From NCBI GenBank assembly GCA_003342895.1, contig PTFA01000192.1, positions 1,203,378 to 1,267,377 of the forward strand: 64,000 nt of DNA. Direction: 5' to 3'. Of this stretch, positions 27,501-39,500 are shown piece after piece. The position numbers and the translations under genes are program-made. Each line of letters opens with the position of its first letter. The first letter of the stretch is position 1. Source of the DNA: Casuarius casuarius. Its lineage: Eukaryota > Chordata > Aves > Casuariiformes > Casuariidae. A model generated the notes under the pieces. That model was not told the origin of the DNA. It made no database searches and saw only the letters and a list, made by a program, of their open reading frames with translations.

Positions 27501-30500
27501 ATAGGTTCCCAGAGCAACTGATTTGTGATTCAGGACAGGAAGCAAAACAGGCTTTGCCCGAAGTGAAATGATGGCCTTGTTTTAGAGAAACTTGGCCCNC
27601 AGGGGAATTGCACTTGCCCTTCAGATGGGTGTAGGTTCAGCATTCTTACTTTTGAAAGAGCCGGTTTTGGATCCACGGTAAGTGTCAATGTTCAGAGAAG
27701 GATGATTCTGTTGAACTAGGGGATTTTTTTAAATATCAAAATTAGGTTTCATTTGGACTTAGAAATGGAACCCACCAATGCTGAAATTCTCTATGATGTA
27801 GAAAAGAGGCCAGGCCTCTGGACCAGGGCAAATTACTCTTATGTTATGGTCCTAGGTCCTAGCATAAGGGCTATCGCCATGATGCTGGAGTTATGGATAA
27901 CACAAATCCTGTATCCTCAGTAGCATCTCTAAGAGTCAGAAGTGGGAATGTATGGGCAGGCAGAATGTTTTCAAGGGAAAGACAGGCAAGTTCTGCAAGT
28001 CGCTTGTTTTCTCTTGGAACTTTGATGAAACCGTAGCATCACCATGAAATCTTTTACTCTTTTTCAAACTCCGCAAATTCTGACCAAAGAAGCTTCTCAT
28101 CTGTAGAATTCTGGTGGGAATGTCTGTTCTGTGTTTTACGCAAAGGGCAGTCTCATTCCTGCCATTACCTCTGCTGTGAGATGGAGCTAGCATCCACACT
28201 AATTTGAAAAACATCAACCCCTCTTACTGAATTACTGGCACAGCTTCCTATGTTACTTGAATTTCCCTAATGTACTGACCAGGATAGCTATGAGAACTAC
28301 TGAGATGATGCTGTGAAGCAGTATTAATGCTGGGAATGTACTGCACTGCAGTGAGACTGTGTGGACTTAGAGCCAAAGTGCTGTGCAGAACATTGCTTCA
28401 GAGCCCGGGAGGTCGAAGGGACAGGCAGTATGGCATCATGGCTGTGCTGTTGGGCTTTGTATAACAGATCAGAAAGCTCTCAGTGACTCACAGCCTGCTC
28501 ATGATCCCCACTGAGTGGCTGGAGCTGCAACCTTGCATTTCTGAGTTACTGATGTACTGGCTAGAAGCTGCCTGAACTGGTGACTAGTGGCAGGGCTGGG
28601 CAGTCAGGCAAGAGGACCTTGCAGCTGTTCAAAGGCCTTGTGTTAGTCATAGCTTGGAACTAATGCCATCACTCCTTCTCCTGTATACTCCCTACTATCA
28701 GAGTAATATCATCCCACCCCCACCAGCATGTGTGTAGCCCCTTTCCCTTCCCAAGCCAGCCACAGGCACAAGCCATGTTCACAGGCTGAGCTTGAGTGAC
28801 TGATAGAAGTCCTTCGTTGACTCATCCAATTATACTGTAATGGAGTCCCCAGAAGGAGAACCAGAAGGGAGGGAAATTCTCCTCAGGTTCCCCTTCTCCT
28901 CTGCCACCTGAAACCCACCAGCCTGGACAGTGTCCTCTTCTCCTTGTCATGCATTTTCCTCTCACATGTAGAGATGCTTAAGCATCTCCTCCTACACATC
29001 ACCCACATGCATGTACTGTTTCTCCCTCTCCCACCCTCACCCTTTTCTCCTCAGACCCGAAAACATGCCCCCCTGAGCTAAAATAGTCAGATGTCTTGTG
29101 GCGCATATACCCTTCTCTCTCTCCCCCATGCCTGCACGCACCCCACACACTCTGCTTCCCACCTTCCTCCACAGTGCGAGCAAGCCAGGGAGTAGAGACA
29201 GAGTGCAATGCACAACGTGATGTGGCTAATTACTTGACACTGGACATAAAAGGGGGATTAACTTGTGCCTCATAGGGCTGTCAGTGAATCCTAATCTTTT
29301 CTTCCCCTCCTCTCTCCCCTTCCACTGCCATCTGAAGTAATGAACTAGTTATAAATATCTAATTAGCTAATTATTTGCTGGCCTACATGGAACATCTTCT
29401 GTGGTGGAATTCCCTGCGCCCCCGGAGGAGGGACCTCCGTGGAGGCGAATAGAGACGGACCGTATGAGGTGTGCATGGGGGTAATGGCTGTACAGTGATG
29501 CTNAAGAGGATTTCTAGACTTTCACTATCCCTGGAGAACAGAGAGGAAGTAGTTAGTTCAGTGGAGAAACAAGTCTNTCCTTACCCCTGCTTGTGGCTCT
29601 CTGAGCTGAAGAACCAGCAGAGAAATAAAACCACAGAAAGAATTAATTAGGTGGTTAAAAAGAAAAAAAAGATTTTAGAAATGTTTGCACTGGCAAGAGG
29701 TGCTGCACTAACAGTGTTTTGGGCTGTGTCCACTACCTGTGTGCTCCAACCCTGTCAGGGAGGGATGACTAACCAAGAGAAGAGAGTATGCTCTCCATGA
29801 CTGTCCCCTGATGAGACTGTCACTGAGAAGGCCAATTTATGCCAGTTGTTTGTGTGTGCTGGAGAGGTTCCTCCCACCAGGCAAGCTGGCCTTGGACCAC
29901 CGATTCAGTTCTTGTAGGCTGCAGCGTGCAGTAGTCAAACTGGGATGACTTTCAGTCTGAGCTGTCTGAGGATGGGGGCACTGAACTGTTATACAGCTTT
30001 GGGACAGAGTTTTTACTCCATTGCCCTTCTGTAGGGAAGTGGGAGGGTGGAATATCGATCAGATCGCTGATGGTGCCGAAAGTCTCTTTCCCTTTTCTTC
30101 TTGGTGTTGCAGTTGGAGACATAGGGTTAGGAGATCACAGTGTCACAGCAGCTCAGCTGGCTGCCTGTCAGTAGAGGTTAGGACAGGAAAGGATAGTGGT
30201 CATAAATCCATCCTGATTTGGGCAGTAATTAGTTTCCAACACACCTCTACTTTTATCTTCATCTGTCTTTTTTTTCTATCAACTTCTTAATGTTTCTTCC
30301 CTTCCCCTTCCCCTTCCCCTTCCCCTTCCCCTTCCCCTTCCCTTCCCTTCCCTTCCCTTCCCTTCCCTTCCCTTCCCTTCCCTTCCCTTCCNNNNNNNNN
30401 NNNNNNNNNNNNNNNNNNNNNNNNNNNNNNNNNNNNNNNNNNNNNNNNNNNNNNNNNNNNNNNNNNNNNNNNNNNNNNNNNNNNNNNNNNNNNNNNNNNN

Positions 30501-33500
30501 NNNNNNNNNNNNNNNNNNNNNNNNNNNNNNNNNNNNNNNNNNNNNNNNNNNNNNNNNNNNNNNNNNNNNNNNNNNNNNNNNNNNNNNNNNNNNNNNNNNN
30601 NNNNNNNNNNNNNNNNTCTCTTCTTTTCTCTTCTTTTCTCTCCCTCCCTCCCTCTCTCTTTCTTTCCATCCTATACTTCCTCTTTCTGGTTCTCTTCCCC
30701 TCCTGCAGGCATGCGCATCCTTGTGAATTTGCTCCTGGACACCTTGCCCATGCTGGGGAACGTCCTACTTCTCTGCTTTTTTGTCTTCTTCATCTTCGGC
30801 ATCATCGGGGTGCAGCTGTGGGCTGGGCTGCTCCGCAACCGCTGCTTCATGGAGGAGAACTTCACAATGTGAGTGGCTGAAAGATGATGGCCCATTCCTT
30901 TCTTCCTGGGGAGGTTTGCTTTTCCCTTCCCTGTTCTCTTGTCTTCTACTGCCTGGCTCTCTATGTATCGTTTACTCCAGACAGCTGTAGGATGATATGG
31001 CCCTGAGTGTTAGCTACATCTTGCAGTGACTGGAAAGGGAGGGAAGGCAAGGCTGTTGTTTGTAGTCTGTCTTTACAGACCACGTATCCCTGGGCTAATT
31101 TGAAACTGGCCAAGACACAAGTTAGAACAGCTGCCTCTGCTAGCCATGCCCAGGGACTCAAGATGCTGGTCCTGCTCTCAGGAACAGTTAAAATTTAGAA
31201 ACACCAGCCGTACTCTTTCTCTTGGATGTGTTCATGCTTCAGAAAACAACCAGGGGAGTCTTACGGAAAGCCACAATGCTGCCTGGGTGCTTCCAGGGAC
31301 ATCTTTGTTTGGTACCTCCAGGGTGGGGGTGAAGTTGCTGTTTTCATGTAGTAGGGCGTTACCTCCACAGGCTTTGGAGGGCATGGGAAAACTACTGGAA
31401 AACCTCAGGAACAGAATTGCCTGGGAGAGGTGCTGTGGAAGTGTTGGGAGAGGCATCCCAAAGCTGGGTTAGTGGAAGTGAGACCATCTCCCACTCCAGG
31501 TTCCCAGATCTTCCCAAGGCAGTTGGGAAGTTCAGCTGAAGAAAAGCAAAGCACAGGTTCTTGAATGGGAAGAAAAGATGTGAAGAAAAACGGGCACAAT
31601 TCTGGCAACGGGAGCCTTAAGCCACACAGGATTCTCTGTGCTCCCCAATACTCTGCTTGATGGCAGGCATCTGATGTCTGTTTTTTTTCTGGCCAAGTCA
31701 GAGGGAGCCTGGAGAGTACTGCTCTCCTCCTTCCATGGTGCAATGGGCTGGTAAAGTTCCTGCCTGCTATGAACGCTCCGATTACCCTCCCGGGGAACAG
31801 AGCATCAATATCAGAGCACAGCTCCTCCTGTTGACTTTCTAGCTTTAACTGATCTTGGGCTTTAAAACATCTTCCAAAAACTTTATACTAATCCGAGGCC
31901 TTAGATCAGTTTAAACTGCTTTAAAAATCCAAAGCTGCAGATCATTTTAAACTGATTAAACAATTCTGAAGCTTTAGATCATCTCAAATTGGGGAAAAAG
32001 TAAGTGTGAAAACACAATCTGCAGAACGGCAGTGGGGCTGTAGAGCAGGAGCTGCTTAAAGCAGCCATTTACTGTGTTTATATATTCCTTGGGGAGAAAT
32101 GACTGTTTAGGATGATTGTCCGTTATGTAAATCAAGAATGGTACTACTTTAATGAGCGTACTTGCATCCATACAGAATGAGAAGTAACTGAGAAGTGAAT
32201 TGGGGCCACAGTCTTCAAAGTGACAGATACTAGATAAATCTTTGTCTGACTATTACCAGAGAAACCCAGTCTACAGGCACCCAATTCACTAGTAATGTGG
32301 ATAAGTAATGACAGATCTTTGTGTTTTTGTCCCACTTAGATTAGAATCAGGGGCTTTTTTCTTTTACATCAACACCTGTCCCCTTCCAATGACATTTAGT
32401 AAAAAAGTCTGCATTCATGCAACATGAAAGCTGTGTATCGGAGCACTGCAAGGATTGCAAGTGCACCATATAAAGTTTAATGGAAGATTTTAGATCTCCA
32501 CCTTTCACTTTCCTCATCATTAGCTCATCTCCAGCTGGGCAAGCATAGATGATTTTAATTATTCATGCATTTGGAAGGTGCTTGCATTATTTGGAAAAAA
32601 GCATGTGAACTTGTCATGAAACATTGCACCAGTAATGCCAACCATCAAAGGAGGAGTCAGAGTTAAGGTTAAGTCAANTTTAGCTTTGCATTTCCTGATT
32701 TTAAGGCTTAGCTGTGCAACCTTAATTATGCATGAACTGGATTTTTTTTTTGAGAAGTACAGAAGGTTCACTGCCAAATGTTATAAAACATGTCCATCAA
32801 CGGTTACATACATGAGCACATCGCATAAAGCCTGATGAACTTCCTTAATATCATTGCATCTGATTTAACTTTGATGCTAATAGGGAGAGTGATCAGAATG
32901 CAAATGTCTGCATTCCAGCTTCTCTCTGTCTCCAGGCAAGAAGATTGTGTGATTTGGGTTTGGGGCTGGTTGATCTGATGGCGGGCAAAGCTCTGAAAAA
33001 CAGGGGACTCATGCCTGGAAATTCCCTACTTTCCCAGGAGCCCTGCCTTTCATTCTCCTAAGGCAATAAACCTAGAAATCCTTTATCCAGTTCCTAAATC
33101 AGAATTGCAGCTCCACAAATGTCACTTAAGGGAAACATCTGTTACAGTAACTTTATGACAGTGTTTTTTATCCTTTTAGACAAGGTGACATTGTCCTACC
33201 CCCTTATTACCAACCTGAGGAAGATGATGAGATGCCCTTTATCTGCTCACTGTCAGGAGACAATGGAATTATGGGATGTCATGAGATCCCGCCCCTGAAG
33301 GAGCGGGGCCATGAGTGTTGTTTGGACAAGGATGATTATTATTACTATAACTCAGTCCGGCAAGAGTTCAACATCAGTGGCATGTGTGTCAACTGGAACC
33401 AGTACTACAATGTGTGCCGTACAGGCAATGCCAATCCACACAAAGGTGCCATCAATTTTGACAATATTGGGTATGCCTGGATTGTGATATTTCAGGTAAG

Positions 33501-36500
33501 ATTTCCTACTAGGGCTCAGGCTATTTTTTTTTTAATCTGAATCTGTCTTTGCTCCCACAATGGTTTCTGCAGGGTGGGATACAGTTGAAGAAAGAAAGGG
33601 GCTTTGTAACCTCTTTTCAGGCCAGTGGGATAGAGCACATGCCACAAATGGTGTTCCTGAAAATGGGAAGGGACATATAGCTGTTTTAGGTCCTTGCTAA
33701 AATGAGCTACGTCCTTCAGGCTGAGTTGTATTCTATTATTTCCCTTTCAATCCAGATCACTATAGCAAAGGAGGCTAGATTTTTTTTAATTCTCAGCACA
33801 CGTTGCAGATGGGAGCTAAAATCCATGCGTTTTTCTTTTCTGCTGGCTGTACGCCATGTCCAGTCCAAGGGGCACAGAAACCCGCAGCAAGTTTTTCCCT
33901 GCTGTGATCCAGGGAAATGAACTATTTTAATGAAATATTCCTGCTGTGGACTAGCATGATCTCACAGGCTTTGACAGCATGCCAGTGTCACCAAGCAGAA
34001 CCATGCTGATTTCCTGGAATGGAAATTTGGCCTCCTCGAAACCGTTTTTTGTTTCTCACCTTCCTTGGGTTGCAGCAGCCTTGTCAGTACCAGCCTGTGT
34101 ACCGCGGAATGAACTCTGGAAGCCCACTTTCCTCCTCTTTTTCTTGTTGTTGCTTGTCTTTGCAGGTGATCACACTGGAAGGGTGGGTGGAGATCATGTA
34201 CTACGTGATGGATGCCCATTCATTCTACAATTTTATCTACTTTATTTTGCTGATAATTGTAAGTATAAGACTGAGAAAGTCTGAGTGTTGCAAGCTAAGA
34301 GCCTTTAAAAGGGCAAGTGTTAGGTCAGCGTGGTCACTGGGTAGCAAATTACTGTCCCTTGATTTGTTCTATGAGCTCAAGAGTCCAGTTCACATGATTT
34401 TCACCAAGAGTCAGTGGCAGGATCACGTAGTTGTGGGTCAGGTTCTTCTCTTCCACTCAAAAAAAATGTTGAGGATTGATTCCTAGAGATGCACGCATCC
34501 AGTGTAAGATCATGTTCTCTTGTTCTCAGTTCCAAAACCAGTAGGCCCAAAAGCACAGAAAAACATTTCTGCATCTTCCCTCCTACCTGGTCTCTTTAGA
34601 TATTTGAAGCTCCTGAGTTATTCCTGCTTTATGGCTTTGGGAACACCTGAATTTGTCAGTCAGATTCAAGGTCTGCCCTGTTGAATTACTTCCTCACCAT
34701 GAACAACAAAGATTTCATGTTAGCAAAGGTCCCGCAGTCCAGCTTGAACTAGAGTGGCTGTGTGACATGACTTGTGGCTGGTGGGGATGGAAGGAGAGAA
34801 ATGTGTCAGTGATGAGAACTTACTAAGCGGTTTATAGACCATGTGGATTTATGCATGTGAAAGCTGTTGTTTTGTTGTAAGATTGTTTGTATGAACAAAT
34901 CCCTATTAGGCTGGACTCACCTTTTGGGTCTCTGCCTGCAGACGTTGGAGTTAAGACGTCAATAACAGGATTTTTGAGTTACTTTTCCATACATACTTTC
35001 CATACATATAAGAGGAAACAAGAAGAAAAGCAAGGAGGGCAAATAAAAAAGGGAAAGAAAGGAACATGTTTAAACAATCACAGTTTGTCTAGCTGTGAAG
35101 GTCTTCATTGTAGTGGACAGCTGAAAGAGTTCACCTTAGCTTGACTTTGTTTTAGTTTTTCTCTTTGAGCCAAGATCAATTTACATCTCTCCTACCCTTT
35201 TGTTCTTCATGAGGTGACTGCTGCCTGTCAGGCAGGAGCACAAGTCCCTGGAGGGAGAAGTGAAAAACATGATGCCTTTACCTCTTTCATTCCTCATACC
35301 TCCCACATGTAAATACATTTTCTTGGAGGGAATGTCCTGTATTTGACAAAAATGGATTTTGTTTTTATGAAGACTCTTGCACTTTTCTCACATGGAGACC
35401 AAAGTCAAGAGTAGAAGGGGAAGACCTAGGATGGAGTATGAGAAGTACAAAATCTGTACATGGTAGATTCAATTTAGTTCCATGTCACTTAGCCAGTAAG
35501 AATCTCAGTGTGTATCTCCAAAGTCTACATGCATTTGGGTGGCCTGTTGAATGGACCTGGCTAAAACTTGACCTTACACCTACTATTTGCCCTATGCTGT
35601 CAAGCCCTCCTTCAGAGAAATAGGATTTCACGTAGCAGTCACCCAATAAGGTTTCCATCACAGACTCACCTACCACAGGATCTAGTTTAATTTCAATTTG
35701 ATTTGCAATGATTTGAGGGCAAACCAACCTTAATCCAGTTTCTCTCCACACATAGGGGGTGGCACAAAAAACCCCACAGAATCACAGAATAGTTGAGGTT
35801 GGAAGGGACCTCTGGATATCATCTAGTCCAATCACACTGCTCAAACAGGGTCAGCTGGAGTAGGTTGCCCAGGACCGTATCCAGTTGGGTTTTGAACATC
35901 TCCAGGGCTGGAGGCCCCACAAACTCTCTGGGCAACCTGTTCCAGTGTTCAGCCACCCTCACAGTGAAAAGGTGTTTTCTTATGTTCAGATGGAATTTCC
36001 TGTGTTTTAGTTTGTGCCTATTGCCTCTTGTCCTGGCACTGGACACTACTGAGAAGAGCCTAGTTCTGTCTTCTTTACATCCTCCCATCAGATATTTATG
36101 CACATTAAGATCTCTCCTGAGCCTTCTCTTCTCCAGACTAAACAATCCCAGTTCTCTTAGTCTCTCTCCAGTCCCTTAATCATCCTCATCACCCTTTGCT
36201 GGACTCACTCCAGTATTTCCATGTCTTTCATGTACTGGGGAGCCCAGAACTGGACCCAGTACTCCAGATGTGGCTTCACCAGCACTGAGTCCCTCCATCT
36301 GCTGGCAACACTCTGCCTAATGCAGCCTAGGAGGCTGTTGACCTTCTTTGCCATGGGGGCACATTGCTGGCTTATGTTCAGCTTCTTGTCCACCAGGACC
36401 CCCAGGTCCTTCTCTGCAAAGCTGCTCTCCATTTGTTCGGCCCCCAACCTGTACTGGTGCATGGGGTTATTCCTCCCCAGGTGCAGGACTTTGCACTTCC

Positions 36501-39500
36501 CTGTGTTAGACTTCATGGGGTTCCTCTCTGCCCATTTCTTCAGCCTGTCAAGGTCCTTCTGAATGGCAGTGCAAGCATGTGGTGCATCAGGCCCTCCTCT
36601 CAGTTTTGTATCATCTGCACGTTGCTGAGGGTGCAATCTGTACCATTTTCCAGATTGTTAATGAAGAGATTAAACAATACTGGACCCAGTATCAACCCCT
36701 GGGGTACACCATTAGTGACAGGTCTCCGGCTGGACTTTGTGCAACTGATCACAACCCTCTGAACCCAACAATTCAGCCAGTTTTCAATTCACCTTACTGT
36801 CTACTTATCTAGTTGGTACATCACCAGCCTGTCCCTGAGGACTGCATGGGAGACAGTGTCAGAAGACTTACTAAAGTTGCAATAAACAACATCTACTGCT
36901 TCATCAACATCACTGCTTCAGACTTCCTCTGTGGTCTCAGGGGCTTGGGTTCCTGAGGGCCGGTTTTACCAGTGAAGACTGAGGTGAAGAAGGCATTCAG
37001 TACCTCTGCCTTTGCCATGTCCTCTGTCAGTAGAGTCCTGGCTCATTTAGCAGCAGGCCCACATTTTCCCTTGCCTACTTTTTGCTGCATACGTACTTGT
37101 AAAAGCCATTGGTTCTGCTGGTCCATTCAGGTCTGAGAATTTATGAAAATACTGGTTCTTTGTGGTATCCTCCATCTCTCTCTACCTTCTGGCTTGTTAA
37201 TTCTTTCGCCATCACAAGGGTAAGAAAGACATGGAGAGAAAAACAGAGAGATGTCCTACTCCCTGTGGACTGAAGCATGATCCATGGAGAGGGAGGATAG
37301 CAGCAGTGAAATAGAGCTTTGAGGAATAATGCTTTTACTATGAGACTAGAGAGTCCCAAGGAGACACAATCTCGAGGTGTGACTGCATGAGATGGGAGGG
37401 CAACTTCCTTCAATTCTATCCCCAGAGGCAAACTGAACATCCAGTGCTTTTTGTGAATTCAGGAAACAATTATTTCCCGTATTGTTTGTTCAGATTTCCT
37501 ACCATGCAACTGATTTTTATGGCCTGCTTGCATTTTCACTTTGAGCAGCATGGCCAGGATATCCATATTTGTATAATGTGTTATTCAACACAGAATTTAC
37601 TCTTGTTCTCAGTTTCTCCCAGAGCCAGGAGTGACTGTGCAGAGTGCAGTGTCAGTGTTTAACACTTTGAGGCAAGAATACCTGTCTTCTATGGGCCAGT
37701 TCCAAAATCTCTCCTCACCTCCAAACTGCATAAATTCTATATGCATATTTTTGGTTTTAAAGTGGGAGCATCCTGCTAGTGTTGGCTCACCTCATGTGGG
37801 TTCTCAGTGATGCAAACTTTGTCTCTGAATTTGCAGGCATCTGAAAACCCTCAATTAAACATTCAGCCTGAGATTTTACTGCTAAGTGTCATTGACATTT
37901 CTAGACACACCCTCCTCATTTGCAGAAACCATGTAGGTTTATTTCTATCAAACACAGGAGCACATGAACCTCAACTCACTCTGGGGACTGCTCAGAACGG
38001 AGGAGTCATAGGCCAGATACATTAGTGGGATGTTTCCTTTGCCTTTGGTGGAGTAACACCAAGAAAGTATATAGCCTTTCTGTTACATTTTTTGCATATG
38101 TAATGCATCTTTCCAGGATGCCATCACAGCACATAGCAATATCACAGCATGAATTTGCAATCACTCAGTTGTATTTCCCCTCTTAGTCTTCTTATGGCAA
38201 TGACATTCCTTCTTCAAGTCTTCCTTCCTTCCCTTATTCAAGACCTCTTGAAGCACAGTCCTTCTGGCCTTTATTCCTCTCTCCTTCTCTATGGTTCAAA
38301 GGCCTGTCTTTCTCTGCAAGCAGGATTGCCCTGACCCTTGGGTCTTTGTTTTTCCACATTCTTCCTAGCTGTGGCTCAAAGTCGTTCTTCTGGGCCAGGA
38401 TCTCCAGAGCCCCAGTGTGGTCTAAGACTCCTTCCACATAGATGTGCTCCCTGAGGGGAAGAGCACTGACACTGGCCCCTAGAATGGCCTTGCAGAACAA
38501 CTGATAAAAGCATTTTGCACATTCAGCAAATTGTAAATAGCTTCCCTCTCTGCCAAAGACCAGGGAGGTGACATGAAGAAAGGCCTGCTTTCAGCTCTCA
38601 GGGGTCAGTGCTCCGCTTGAGTCTTCCCACTTGAAGTCCAGCTGCTTCTTTGTGTCACTACTCCAGCTAGCTGGTTTCTGGTGTCACTCCTGGAATAGAG
38701 AAAGCTTCAGGTTTTTTTGCACTTTAAGGAAGGTGGCATTCACATTGCAGCACTCAGTGGCCTCATTGAAGTGCTCTGTGCTTATATGCGTAGGCTTCAT
38801 ATGTGTTGGGAATCCAGGCATGAGCAATAAAAATAATGGACAAACAGGTCAGCGTCTCCAGCACCGGTCAGGTTTTATTAGATATGGCAGAGAAGGAGAT
38901 CGAGCCTTAGAGTGAACAAGGGCAGGATCAGCTTAATCAAAGTTCACTTTAGTCTCAGGGCTGAACAGATCTCCTATATTGAGGCTTGGAATCTACAGTC
39001 TCCTTCTGGCTCTGTCAGTCAGGAAACTTTTCTGTGTCACGGTTTCCCTGCTCAGCTAGCTGAGGTGGCTTGCTCAGTTCTGAAGCATCTGGGACGCTTT
39101 CTGTCTTTCTACTAGTTAGGAGGTCAAGTTGAGCTCAGCAGGGCCTTCGAATCTGTGGACTTGCCTATCATCTTAAGGATAAAATAAGCTCACTTTGTGA
39201 GCACATTTGCTGTCTCTAGCTAAGAAGTTCAAGGATCGGGTGGGCTAGATGCCATATCCAGTCCTGCCATTTCTCCCCTTTTTGGTGATCTGGTGGGAGA
39301 GCACAGCAAATGATTGCGTGTGAGCATGGGACTTAGCAATGTGAAACCTGAATCCCCCTCAGGATTCGTCAACCCCAGGCTTCTCAGGTGACCCTGCTCA
39401 AAGCATCTTGTTGCCCTTTGCCTCAGCTCCTCTGCTTGTAGCATAGGAGTATTTCCCTACTTCACAAGGGTGCTGCAAGTTTTAATAAGTTGTTGTTTGT

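Larger units (their letters stand above)
12546..30708 (+). other. CACNA1I intron, 18.2 kb, between IS4 and IS5
   Basis: GT-AG intron (GTAAGT ... CCTGCAG). No exon-like conserved coding segment was found inside. Repeats seen: a CR1 reverse-transcriptase scrap with a 41-bp tandem duplication near 15.75-15.89 kb, an old CR1-like piece near 16.8-17.06 kb, amniote SINE-like remnants near 18.5-18.7 and 27.37-27.46 kb, a (CA)-rich stretch near 19.37-19.43 kb, a duplicated 90-bp segment at 25.83 and 26.94 kb, purine-rich sequence near 26.23-26.41 kb, and the C/T tract with the N gap at its 3' end. The rest is unassigned. Confidence 0.9.

Noticed and set aside
30259..30880. Long open frames across the C/T repeat on both strands
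   Set aside because: They pass through 225 unknown bases and pure simple repeat; only the downstream part overlapping 30709-30868 is real coding sequence, in a different context.
36221..36812. Plus-strand open frames near 36.2-36.8 kb
   Set aside because: They are complements of the antisense CR1 reverse transcriptase.
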